A DNA stretch of 64,000 nt from Flavobacterium nitratireducens. GTDB taxonomy: Bacteria; Bacteroidota; Bacteroidia; Flavobacteriales; Flavobacteriaceae. The stretch covers positions 2,914,001-2,978,000 of the forward strand of contig NZ_CP121111.1 in assembly GCF_029625335.1 (NCBI RefSeq), written 5' to 3'. Under the pieces are notes generated by a model that saw only the letters and a program-made list of their open reading frames with translations, was not told the origin of the DNA and made no database searches. Positions within the stretch are counted from its first letter, which is position 1, and every line of letters begins with the position of its first letter. The translations under genes were made by a program, and so were the position numbers. Shown here piece by piece: positions 8,913 to 16,212 of the stretch.

Positions 8913-9689
8913 ATGTCTGAGGCAAGATTAACAATCCATTTTGAAAATAAAAGTCCAATTGAATTAATAGATTTTACCGAATCTTTTGAAGCTTTGGGCA
9001 ATGAATACTATAAATTTCTATCCGAAAGCGAAAATTTCAGATTAAAAGCTGAAACAAAATTATATGTAAAAGAAATTAAAAATGGAAGTGTCATTGCAGT
9101 TCTTTCTGATTTAGTTCCAGCTGTGATACCTTTCGTTGAGAATTCAAATTCAGTTATAGAATTCACAAAATTTTTAAAAAAGGGATATGAGTATTTTCTC
9201 GGTAAAAGTGATGAAAAGCCCAAAGATTTTGATATAAAAGATTGTAATAATTTTAGCAATATTATTAAACCAGTTGCCAAAGATAATGGTTCAAATATTG
9301 TATTTACAGGTGACTTTAATTTTGGCGATGTTACAATTAATTTAAATTATAATAGCCAAGAAGCAAACGCTATTCAAAATGGGATAGCTAGATTTAAGAC
9401 TGAATTAAAAGAACCAATAAGCAATATTGAAAAAAATGTTTTGTTTTATTGGGATTCAGCTAAATATGATGAATCTTCTAAATCTATTGATAAAGGTTTT
9501 ATTGATTCAATTCATCCTAACTCCTTGAAGGTAGTTTTTGATAATCAAGAAGATAAAAAATCAATGTTAGATATGGAATCCAATCCATTCCATTTTGCTT
9601 TTCTTGTAGATGTTGAAATTCTAACTATTCAAAAAACACCAACAGCCTATAAGATTTTGAGTGTAAACGATTCATTTCTGAAGGAATAA
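8913..9689 (+). CDS. Uncharacterised protein beside the R-M operon
   Basis: I cannot assign a function. The 258-residue product is soluble and acidic. The N-terminal ~100 residues form an alpha/beta segment (RLTIHFENKSPIELIDFTE, then LYVKEIKNGSVIAVLSDL), with a mildly hydrophobic stretch (VPAVIPFVENSN, about 69-80) that is too polar for a confident membrane helix. It starts 30 nt after the metallopeptidase gene on the same strand, so it may be the last gene of the hsd transcript. It ends flush against a convergent gene. The position suggests an accessory defence or R-M factor, but only by association. Confidence 0.7.
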   Translation: MSEARLTIHFENKSPIELIDFTESFEALGNEYYKFLSESENFRLKAETKLYVKEIKNGSVIAVLSDLVPAVIPFVENSNSVIEFTKFLKKGYEYFLGKSDEKPKDFDIKDCNNFSNIIKPVAKDNGSNIVFTGDFNFGDVTINLNYNSQEANAIQNGIARFKTELKEPISNIEKNVLFYWDSAKYDESSKSIDKGFIDSIHPNSLKVVFDNQEDKKSMLDMESNPFHFAFLVDVEILTIQKTPTAYKILSVNDSFLKE

Positions 9690-10091
9690 TTAAATCTTAA
9701 AATTAATTGCATACTTTTCCCAATCAAAGTCTTTGATAACATCTTCAATTAATTCTTGAACGGAGAAGTTAATAATACTATCAATAGTTCCAATAATAAC
9801 CAATTCACTTCCGTAAAATTTTTTCTTGGGGTCGTTCACACTTTTGTGTGATGACACCCATACATGCACTGTATAAGGTAAAAAATATTTTTTATCCAAA
9901 TCAAAACTCTTCATAGAGTAAACACATTTTCGTACGAACCAATTCGAAGGAACGTCTAATCCGTCATAAATTCTGAGATTATCTTCAAGTTCTGGTTCAC
10001 CAACCAAAATATCCCCATACGTTTCCTTAATTTGAATTCCGTTAATTTTCAATTCATGACCGCATTTTGTTTTTATCACCTCGTTTTTCAT
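9690..10091 (-). CDS. Uncharacterised small protein, convergent to the R-M operon
   Basis: Function unknown. The frame opens upstream at 10148, but those 19 residues look like translated leader, so ATG 10091 (MKNEVIKTKCGHELKING) is the better start, giving 133 residues. The protein is soluble with no signal peptide. It has two early cysteines (KCGH near residue 9, then RKCVYS), too few to call a zinc finger. The stop directly abuts the stop of the preceding plus-strand gene (9689/9690), with no room for a separate terminator, so convergent transcripts must overlap. Confidence 0.55.
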   Translation of the reverse strand: MKNEVIKTKCGHELKINGIQIKETYGDILVGEPELEDNLRIYDGLDVPSNWFVRKCVYSMKSFDLDKKYFLPYTVHVWVSSHKSVNDPKKKFYGSELVIIGTIDSIINFSVQELIEDVIKDFDWEKYAINFKI

Positions 10092-10344
10092 ATTTATTTC
10101 TTTTAGAAATAAATATCTCAAAAAACATAAAAAAAATATTTTATTCAACTGAAATCCAGGATAATAGTCGTTTTTCTTGTTTGTTACAAAAAAGCCTGGA
10201 ATATTTGTAGTGTTTTAGTTTTAGGCCATAGTTAATTATTAAAACATTATTAAAAATGACCAACCCAATAAAATAGGTCAAAGTGTTTTAAAATAATTTA
10301 GACTCTAAAATTAAAGCGATTCTAACCTTTAAACTACAAATTCT

Positions 10345-10980
10345 ATGGTATACTATTTTTATTCCAGAACGTCAACTGTTCTTCAGAATAGTGCAAGGCA
10401 AATCGAGACATTTAAATCTCATGAAGGTTTTAATCCCAACAATTTATTTGTTGAACGCATCCAAGGGAACATTCCATTTATGGAAAGACCAGAAGCTGTT
10501 AAAATGTTTGATACCATTACCAACCAATCTGAACGTTGTACAGTGGTAGTGGATAGTATAGACCGCCTTGGAAGAAATCTCATAGATATACTTCACACTA
10601 TTGACCTGTTCACCAAAAACAAAATCAACTTGAAATCCATCAAAGAGGGCTTCACTACCTTATTAGATAACGGTGATGTTAATCCAATGGCTCAGCTGGT
10701 CATTTCTTGTATGGGTTCAATAGCTGAGATGAATCGAAACCAAATCAAAACCAGAGCAATGGAAGGAATCAAGGTAGCACAAGCACTGGGTAAATTCCAA
10801 GGTCGAAAAATCGGAGCTGTCCAATCTGATGAAAAGTTATTGCAACGCCACCAGACAATAGCTAAAAAGCTTCAAAAGGGATTAAGCATAAGGGATATTT
10901 CAGAAATAACAGGAGCTTCCAGTGCTACTGTATGTAAGGTAAAGAAAGTAATGGTTAACCGTAAAATGTTGGAAGTATGA
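10345..10980 (+). CDS. Serine recombinase, resolvase/invertase family
   Basis: A small serine recombinase of 211 residues. The catalytic domain opens with YSRTST, giving the nucleophile near Ser10. The VVVDSIDRLGRN motif (about 71-82) and a long helix E with FQGRKIG near 150-156 follow. The C-terminal LSIRDISEITGASSATVCKV segment is the helix-turn-helix. Length and layout match resolvases and invertases, not large serine integrases. The downstream 100-residue gene overlaps it (ATGA). It could resolve cointegrates or invert DNA. I found no inverted-repeat invertible segment or second hsdS in the window, so its target is unknown. Confidence 0.93.
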   Translation: MVYYFYSRTSTVLQNSARQIETFKSHEGFNPNNLFVERIQGNIPFMERPEAVKMFDTITNQSERCTVVVDSIDRLGRNLIDILHTIDLFTKNKINLKSIKEGFTTLLDNGDVNPMAQLVISCMGSIAEMNRNQIKTRAMEGIKVAQALGKFQGRKIGAVQSDEKLLQRHQTIAKKLQKGLSIRDISEITGASSATVCKVKKVMVNRKMLEV

Positions 10981-11279
10981 ATTACATAAACCTATCTCGA
11001 ATTTATTTGGAAATGATTTCAAGATTCAATGTTGCAACTTTTGATGTTATAAGCGTGATGGATGAAACGGATTACAAACCTTCTCAAACATTGATTACTT
11101 ATTATTATGATGAGAGGATTCCAGTTGATGTGCCAAAGTTGAAAATGTTTTTAAGAAGGCACATCCGATTTGTTGACCAATACTTTGTTGAAGTTGAGGA
11201 TGGAAAAATTATGATATGCATAATTTTTAGACAAAAAATGCTTACTGTTGATTATGGATTTGAATTTAGTTTGAACTAA
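10977..11279 (+). CDS. Small uncharacterised protein coupled to the serine recombinase
   Basis: A 100-residue soluble protein with no family I recognise. It contains an aromatic- and basic-rich middle (TYYYDERIPVDVPKLKMF, then LRRHIRFVDQYFVEVEDG). Its ATG overlaps the recombinase stop codon (ATGA), a strong sign of translational coupling and joint function. A further 53-codon gene follows 12 nt later. A recombinase accessory factor is possible, but this rests on position only. Confidence 0.65.
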   Translation: MNYINLSRIYLEMISRFNVATFDVISVMDETDYKPSQTLITYYYDERIPVDVPKLKMFLRRHIRFVDQYFVEVEDGKIMICIIFRQKMLTVDYGFEFSLN

Positions 11280-11291
11280 AAAGTTATTATT

Positions 11292-11453
11292 ATGAAAAAG
11301 ACCAGAATTACAATATCACACCAACTAGAAAAAACCAAACACAATTTTCTGGTGCTGAATCCAGATAAGTTATCACGAATTGAATCTGAAAGAATAATGA
11401 AAAAGATGGGTATTTCAGTGCTTTTAGTGAACGGAAAGCTTTATACAGGATAG
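11292..11453 (+). CDS. Very small protein (53 residues) after the recombinase
   Basis: ATG 11292 to TAG 11453. It is a basic peptide beginning MKKTRITISHQLEKTKHNF and ending GISVLLVNGKLYTG. It lies 12 nt after the preceding gene on the same strand, so it is likely the third gene of the serine recombinase operon. There is no signal peptide or membrane segment and I know no homolog. Continuous close spacing is the main support for it being real. Confidence 0.5.
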   Translation: MKKTRITISHQLEKTKHNFLVLNPDKLSRIESERIMKKMGISVLLVNGKLYTG

Positions 11454-11870
11454 CATGTAAAAATAGTTAATTTTATTTGTTTGATATTCAGAGTTTTAGC
11501 ATGTTCTATAAAAGTTTTTTCACTATCCCTACTTGAAACCATAGAAAGAAAATAGTACCTTTGTAATAGATTGATGCACAGGGTATAAACTATATAATGT
11601 AGCTCCTGTAACTCTTTTTACTCAGAAACTCGTATGAGGACAGTAAGCTGTTTAAGCGTATAATTTTATTCACCACTTTGTCTCTAAAAAGTGGTTTCAG
11701 CAAACATCTTTTTTTAATTAGGGCATTCTATGCCTATGGGGATTCTATGCTTTTTGCATTTTATCTGTGTCTGATTCGTCATGTTCGTACGTTTCGGAAT
11801 GGTCATACTTGACTAAAAAATAATTCTCCCCACTCGTAATAAAACACTGGAGATTGAGTGGTACAGAGTT
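11454..11870 (+). other. 417-nt structured leader upstream of the xis/int module
   Basis: I see no credible coding region. A promoter (11533-11563) would start RNA near 11570, leaving a ~300-nt leader before the TTG at 11871. Structures in it are ACAGG/CCTGT pairing near its start, a hairpin CCACTTT (11673-11679) / AAAGTGG (11688-11694) with a T-run about 20 nt later, a small GGCAT-TCT-ATGCC hairpin near 11722-11734, direct repeats ATTCTATGC at 11725-11733 and 11742-11750, and CCACTC/GAGTGG pairing just before the gene. It may be an attenuator, a recombinase-binding region, or a small RNA. Confidence 0.5.
11533..11563 (+). promoter_or_regulatory. Bacteroidota-type promoter for the leader and xis/int
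   Basis: TTG at 11533-11535, then a 20-nt spacer, then TACCTTTG at 11556-11563. This fits the TTG / TAnnTTTG consensus. The predicted start near 11570 lies about 300 nt before the first gene, which is unusually far. Confidence 0.6.
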
Positions 11871-12245
11871 TTGAAATTAATAAATGAAGAAAAAAATTTA
11901 AGAATTCTTACAATTTTTGAGGTTGCTGAAAGAATAAAAACGAAAGATAATACTGCTACGAAAAAGTGGCTTGAAAAAAAGGGTGTCAAAATCTACACAG
12001 ATACAAAAACACATTACGTATATGAAATTGATGTCGCTGTGGAAATAGATAAACCTTGGGTAATTAATTTAATGGATAGATACCCAGAAAATTGGAAAGA
12101 AGTATATAAAAAGACAGTAAAAGATAATGCTGTTTACGAAATGGTATTGTTAAATCTTGGAGAAGACGTAAGCTATTTACCAAAAACTAAAATTAAAAGT
12201 TTGAATGGAAACGATAAAAAATTATTTGAAAAATTAACAGCATGA
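11871..12245 (+). CDS. Small DNA-binding (excisionase-like) protein
   Basis: A 124-residue protein with a TTG start (no suitable in-frame ATG). The N-terminal LTIFEVAERIKTKDNTATKKW followed by a LEKKGVKIYTD strand and THYVYEIDVAVEI matches the winged-helix layout of MerR/Xis-like (AlpA/excisionase) proteins, which carry a gene-encoded helix-turn-helix and a short wing. The stop overlaps the integrase ATG (ATGA), so the two are translated together. In such modules the small protein usually steers the integrase toward excision or binds att arms. That function is inferred. Confidence 0.65.
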   Translation: MKLINEEKNLRILTIFEVAERIKTKDNTATKKWLEKKGVKIYTDTKTHYVYEIDVAVEIDKPWVINLMDRYPENWKEVYKKTVKDNAVYEMVLLNLGEDVSYLPKTKIKSLNGNDKKLFEKLTA

Positions 12246-13501
12246 GCAGATTAAAACTTCCTAAAAACCCACATACTGGGTTGAAGATATACTGTCATAA
12301 ATGTAAGTTGGATAATCCTTCTTGTAATCACTATGACATTCAAAAGTATAGGGTGAGAATCCATATAAGTGGCACAAAAAACAAAAAAGTAACAAAAGTA
12401 TTAAAGTCGAGAGATTATAAAGATGCTGTATCTGAAGCCATATTAATTGAAAAAGAATTAAAGGCAAATAATTATCAGAAAGTCAAAACTACATGTAGCG
12501 GGAATGATTATTCAATTGTTGATGCTGTTATAAGGTATAATCAATACTTATCTGGTAATTATGAGTTTGCTCAGCACGTCAAAGATGTTTCAAAAGGACA
12601 TAAAGATGAATGTATTAGATTTTGCACATATTTCTGTAATTCTTTCAAGGGAGCAAAGAATATAGAAATAACGAGAATTATTGATGTTACTAAAAATGAT
12701 GTAGCACGTTTTTACTTATGGGCTAATGGTCATTTTGGTAGTGAAGTTAGTTTTAATAAGTGTATGGGAGCATTAAAAGCTTTTTTTAAATTCTTAATTG
12801 ATATTGAAGATATAAATATGAAGAACCCTTTTGAATCTTACACTTCAAAAAAGAAAATCAAAAAAAATGTAGAAACTTTAACGAAAGATGAATTTGATAG
12901 TGTAATATCTGTAATAGATACAGCGAATCCTATTGTAAAACTTGGAGGCAAAGGAGAAAAGAAAAATTTGTATAGATTCTATCTTAAAGATGGGTTTAAA
13001 CTTTTTTTATTAACTGGTGGGAGAAGAGAAGAAGTCGTAGAACTAAAATGGAGTGATATATTAACTAAAATTGATGGTACTAAGTTTTTTAAAATTGATA
13101 ATAAAAAGGTTAATAGACAAAAAGATACTGATGAATATGTGAAGTATTTACCAATAAATCATGATTTATTTGAACTATTGATTAAGCTAGGATACAACGA
13201 AAAGAAGACAACAAATGATTTCATTTTGTATCCAGACCGTAAGGTAAAAAGCATAACAATAATGAATGACCTATCAAAAGCTTTTACTCACTATAAAAAA
13301 GAAGCTGGTATTACTAAGTCAGTATCTTTAAAAAACTTAAGAAAAACCTACATCACTTGGTTGAGATTAGCTATGGGTAAAGATACAAGGCTATTGACAT
13401 CTCATGGAGGTGAACAGGTGTTGATTGACCATTATATTGATAGTACAATTTTGAATGCAGTTGAAAAAGCGGCTTTAAATTTCAAAGTATATGAAGTATA
13501 A
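12242..13501 (+). CDS. Tyrosine-type site-specific integrase of the tRNA-Met island
   Basis: A phage-type integrase of 419 residues. An N-terminal Cys-rich segment (YCHKCKLDNPSC, residues ~13-24) precedes a SAM-like core-binding domain (about 85-205) and the catalytic domain. Catalytic Arg is in TGGRREEVVELKW. The usual HxLR box reads SLKNLRKTY, so Arg is kept but the first His is replaced. SHGGEQVLIDHYID carries the second His and the probable Tyr nucleophile. Despite the variant box, the order and spacing fit an active enzyme. It ends 61 nt from the 3' end of tRNA-Met, the classic site for such an element, so this is very probably the integrase that placed the island. Confidence 0.9.
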   Translation: MSRLKLPKNPHTGLKIYCHKCKLDNPSCNHYDIQKYRVRIHISGTKNKKVTKVLKSRDYKDAVSEAILIEKELKANNYQKVKTTCSGNDYSIVDAVIRYNQYLSGNYEFAQHVKDVSKGHKDECIRFCTYFCNSFKGAKNIEITRIIDVTKNDVARFYLWANGHFGSEVSFNKCMGALKAFFKFLIDIEDINMKNPFESYTSKKKIKKNVETLTKDEFDSVISVIDTANPIVKLGGKGEKKNLYRFYLKDGFKLFLLTGGRREEVVELKWSDILTKIDGTKFFKIDNKKVNRQKDTDEYVKYLPINHDLFELLIKLGYNEKKTTNDFILYPDRKVKSITIMNDLSKAFTHYKKEAGITKSVSLKNLRKTYITWLRLAMGKDTRLLTSHGGEQVLIDHYIDSTILNAVEKAALNFKVYEV

Positions 13502-13528
13502 TCATCACTCTTTATCATCACTCCAATA

Positions 13529-13556
13529 AAAAAGCCCAGTCGTTAAACTGGGCTTT
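13529..13556 (-). terminator. Terminator of tRNA-Met (also facing the integrase)
   Basis: A perfect 10-bp stem, AAAGCCCAGT (13531-13540) and ACTGGGCTTT (13547-13556), with a 6-nt loop. On the minus strand it is followed by a T-run, just after the tRNA 3' end. It can also stop integrase transcription from the other side. Confidence 0.85.
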
Positions 13557-13562
13557 CCTTAG

Positions 13563-13636
13563 TAGCGAAGACGGGAGTTGAACCCGTGACCTCAGGGTTA
13601 TGAATCCTGCGCTCTAACCAACTGAGCTACCTCGCC
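13563..13636 (-). tRNA. tRNA-Met (anticodon CAT)
   Basis: A complete cloverleaf on the minus strand. The acceptor arm is GGCGAGG with CTTCGCT, there is a D-arm (AGCTCAG-TTGGTTAGAG), an anticodon loop TTCATAA giving CAT, and a T-arm with GGGTTCAACTCCC. CCA is not encoded. The 3' end faces the island, and the integrase lies just beyond, so the 3' half of this gene probably forms the attachment core. Whether it is elongator or initiator Met, or a lysidine-modified Ile tRNA, cannot be settled by eye. The unpaired-free first pair (G·U, not C·A) argues against initiator. Confidence 0.93.
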
Positions 13637-13672
13637 AAATGTTCAGGTCAATACTGTTCCTGATTGCGGGTG

Positions 13673-13702
13673 CAAAGATAGGAATAAAAATATATCACGC
13701 AA
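13673..13702 (-). promoter_or_regulatory. Promoter of tRNA-Met
   Basis: On the minus strand TTG (13702-13700), a 19-nt spacer, then TATCTTTG (13680-13673), a near-perfect Bacteroidota sigma-A promoter about 37 nt upstream of the tRNA 5' end. Confidence 0.75.
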
Positions 13703-13789
13703 GAAAAAAATGCAGAAAAAAATATTTTTAAAAACGTTTTTTTTTAGATATTATATTGTATATATTCGAAAAAAATAAATCGGTCTTTT

Positions 13790-14182
13790 ATGGATGTTAA
13801 AGTACGTTATGAAATAGAGTTTCCTATAAACTCTTCACCACAATTATTGTATCAATATATATCTACTCCTTCTGGTTTGGCAGAATGGTTTGCTGATGAT
13901 GTTAATTCCAGAGGGGAGTTTTTTACTTTTATTTGGAATGATTCAGAAGAAAAAGCAAGATTAGCTTCGAAAAAATCAGGTGAAAAAGTAAAATTCAAAT
14001 GGGTAGATTCGGCAAATAAGGATACCGATTATTTTTTTGAATTGCATATCTTAGAGGATGAATTGACTAAAGATGTTTCTTTGATGATTGTAGATTTTGC
14101 GGAAGAAGATGAAATTGATGAAGCCAAACAATTGTGGGAAAATCAAATCTCGGATTTAAAACATCTATTAGGTTCTGTGTAG
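13790..14182 (+). CDS. START/SRPBCC-like domain protein
   Basis: A 130-residue soluble protein with the helix-grip fold pattern of the START/AHSA1 superfamily: an N-terminal strand (VRYEIEFPINSSP), a helix (QLLYQYISTPSGLAEWFAD, ~18-37), a run of beta strands (FTFIWNDSEEKARL, VKFKWVD, YFFELHI), and a long C-terminal helix. The conserved SGLAEWF segment is typical of flavobacterial START-like proteins of unknown ligand. It is single-gene, terminated by the hairpin at 14211-14237. The actual role is unknown. Confidence 0.8.
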   Translation: MDVKVRYEIEFPINSSPQLLYQYISTPSGLAEWFADDVNSRGEFFTFIWNDSEEKARLASKKSGEKVKFKWVDSANKDTDYFFELHILEDELTKDVSLMIVDFAEEDEIDEAKQLWENQISDLKHLLGSV

Positions 14183-14202
14183 AGAATTCTATTTATATGA
14201 CT

Positions 14203-14237
14203 TATATTTGCCCTGAACTAAATTCAGGGCTTTTTTT
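14203..14237 (+). terminator. Terminator abutting the next start codon, with an overlapping -7 box
   Basis: CCCTGAA (14211-14217) and TTCAGGG (14223-14229) form a hairpin followed by C and seven Ts, ending exactly at the ATG of the next gene (14238). A TATATTTG box (14203-14210) immediately precedes the hairpin, so transcription of the next gene would start within the stem, destroying the terminator in its own mRNA. Confidence 0.8.
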
Positions 14238-15077
14238 ATGATTAATTTCAACGGGACGTTAGTAACTCAAGATTCGAATATTTTAACGCAAAACAGAGGG
14301 TTTTTGTATGGTGATGCTGTTTTTGAAACAGTGAAAATTGTTAACTCAAAAGTCTTGTATCTAGAAGATCATTATTTTAGGTTAATGGCTTCGATGCGAG
14401 TGGTTCGTATGGAGATTCCAATGAATTTTACGATGGAATATTTTGAAGAGCAATTGCTATCGTTGACTGATAAATTGGCAATTTCTGCTGCTGCTAGAGC
14501 TCGAATTACTGTTTTTAGAAATGATGGAGGTTATTATCTTCCTTTGGACAGATCGGTTTCTTTTTTAGTGCATGCGACGGCTTTAGAAACGGCTTTGTAT
14601 TCTTTTGATAAAAAAGGGTATGAAGTAGACTTATTTAAAGATTTTTATATTACTAAGCAACTTTTGTCTTCTATTAAAAGTACCAATAGAATCCTGAATG
14701 TTACCGCAAGTATTTATGCCGATGAAAATGGTTTGGATAATTGTTTGTTGCTGAATGATTCTAAAAATGTAGTTGAAGCTATTCAGGGAAATATTTTTAT
14801 GGTTATGGGCGGAAAATTAATTACTCCTCCAGTGTCAGAAGGCTGTTTGAATGGTGTAATGCGCAAACAGATTCTTGGTTTAGCTAAAACTATTTCAGGT
14901 ATTGAGGTTGTTGAAGATGTTATTTCTCCTTTTGATCTTCAAAAAGCAGAAGAGTTATTTATTACTAATGTGATAAAAGGTGTGCAACCAATAACAAAAT
15001 ACAGAAAAAAAACATTTACTACCAGTGTAGCAGAGCAATTAGTAGAAAAGTTAAATCAAATCGTAGCAACTACTTAG
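14238..15077 (+). CDS. PLP-dependent aminotransferase class IV
   Basis: A fold-type IV PLP enzyme (279 residues), the group that includes branched-chain aminotransferase, D-alanine aminotransferase and aminodeoxychorismate lyase (PabC). GFLYGDAVFETVKI (about 21-34) is the N-terminal signature. The Schiff-base lysine is Lys147 in SSIKSTNRI, and the phosphate-binding region is EGCLNGVMR (about 202-210). In flavobacteria this gene is usually labelled aminotransferase class IV, and PabC activity in folate synthesis is the commonest assignment. The window holds a dedicated IlvE elsewhere (60,988), which makes BCAT less likely here. It converges with algH with a 4-nt overlap. Confidence 0.85.
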   Translation: MINFNGTLVTQDSNILTQNRGFLYGDAVFETVKIVNSKVLYLEDHYFRLMASMRVVRMEIPMNFTMEYFEEQLLSLTDKLAISAAARARITVFRNDGGYYLPLDRSVSFLVHATALETALYSFDKKGYEVDLFKDFYITKQLLSSIKSTNRILNVTASIYADENGLDNCLLLNDSKNVVEAIQGNIFMVMGGKLITPPVSEGCLNGVMRKQILGLAKTISGIEVVEDVISPFDLQKAEELFITNVIKGVQPITKYRKKTFTTSVAEQLVEKLNQIVATT

Positions 15078-15634
15078 TTTAAATAGGGGTTTTCGGGTGC
15101 ATTAGACCATATTAGATATTCGCCACCTAATTCTAAAATTTGTTCTTTCCAAAAATGGGTGGAAGATTTGCCTATAATTTTATTTTTATAGCTGTTAGAT
15201 GTGATTATCCATGAATTGTTTTCCATTTCAGATTGAAGTTGGCTTTCTGACCATCCTGTGTAACCTAAGAAAAAGCGAATGTTGTTTTTGTTGATTTGTC
15301 CGCTATTGATTAGTTCTTTAGTAGATTCAAAATCACCACCCCAATAAATACCATTTGAAATTTCAATACTATTAGGAATTAAGTTAGGTACATTGTGGAT
15401 GAAATACAGGTTGTCTTGTTCTACAGGGCCACCGTTGTATATTTTTAATTTTGAATTTATCTCAGGAATTAAATCGTGAATGGTATATTTCAATGGTTTA
15501 TTAATGATAAAACCAACAGATCCGTCTTTGTCATGATCGGCTAATAAAATCACAGAACGATTGAAAGATAAATCTCCAATTATTGAAGGTTCAGCAATTA
15601 GAAGTTGTCCTTTTATTAATGGTTCTGAAATCAT
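15074..15634 (-). CDS. YqgE/AlgH family protein
   Basis: A 186-residue member of the conserved YqgE/AlgH (DUF179) family. The N-terminal GQLLIAEPSIIGDLSFNRSV and the GFIINKPL, YNGGPVEQD and GYTGWSESQLQSEM blocks are all present in order. The family is widespread and structurally known, but its biochemical role is unclear. The 3' end overlaps the convergent aminotransferase gene by 4 nt. Confidence 0.93.
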   Translation of the reverse strand: MISEPLIKGQLLIAEPSIIGDLSFNRSVILLADHDKDGSVGFIINKPLKYTIHDLIPEINSKLKIYNGGPVEQDNLYFIHNVPNLIPNSIEISNGIYWGGDFESTKELINSGQINKNNIRFFLGYTGWSESQLQSEMENNSWIITSNSYKNKIIGKSSTHFWKEQILELGGEYLIWSNAPENPYLN

Positions 15635-15704
15635 AATAATTGATTTTTTTTATTAAATTTAATAAAAAAATGGAAAACACCAAAAAAAATCGGTAAAAAG
15701 CACA

Positions 15705-15732
15705 AAAAAAACCCTCGATAGAGGGTTTTTTA
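15705..15732 (-). terminator. Terminator of the HU gene
   Basis: AAAAAACCCTC and GAGGGTTTTTT form a stem around a short loop (15705-15731), with T-runs both ways. It lies 28 nt after the HU stop. Confidence 0.85.
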
Positions 15733-15759
15733 TATTGGCTAGGTTTTGAAAATAAAACC

Positions 15760-16032
15760 TTAGTTGATAGCTCCTTCTAATTCAGCTCCAGCTTTGAATT
15801 TTACTACGTTTTTAGCAGCGATTTGAATAGTTTTTCCAGTTTGTGGATTTCTTCCATCTCTAGCAGCTCTTGAAGAAACTGACCAAGATCCAAAACCTAC
15901 TAAAGAAACTTTACCGCCTTTTTTCAAAGTCTCACCTACATTACCTAAAAATGATTCTAAAGCTAATTTTGCAGCTGCTTTAGTAATTCCTGCGTCAGCA
16001 GCGATAGCATCGATTAATTCTGATTTGTTCAT
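15760..16032 (-). CDS. hup: HU family DNA-binding protein
   Basis: A 90-residue histone-like protein that binds and bends DNA as a dimer and compacts the nucleoid. It starts MNKSELIDAIAADAGITKA, contains the GFGSWSVSSRAARDGRNPQTG beta-arm with the conserved Arg-Asn-Pro tip, and ends with the AAKNVVKFKAGAEL helix entry. It is complete and single-gene, with its own strong promoter (16078-16107) and terminator. Confidence 0.97.
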   Translation of the reverse strand: MNKSELIDAIAADAGITKAAAKLALESFLGNVGETLKKGGKVSLVGFGSWSVSSRAARDGRNPQTGKTIQIAAKNVVKFKAGAELEGAIN

Positions 16033-16077
16033 AATAAAAAGTTATTAATTGTTGGTTAAAAATAAATTGTTATACAA

Positions 16078-16107
16078 CAAATTTAGCAGTAAATACAGAC
16101 CTCGCAA
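16078..16107 (-). promoter_or_regulatory. Promoter of the HU gene
   Basis: Minus strand: TTG (16107-16105), 19-nt spacer, TAAATTTG (16085-16078). A textbook match to the Bacteroidota consensus, giving a short (~40 nt) AT-rich leader. Confidence 0.8.
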
Positions 16108-16212
16108 GTGCTTTGACGGATTTTACGCTATTTTGTTAATAACTTATTTTTTTTGTTCATAACACCGTGTTTTTTGGGGTGTTTTTGGCGGTTTTACCTG
16201 TTTTTATTGGGC

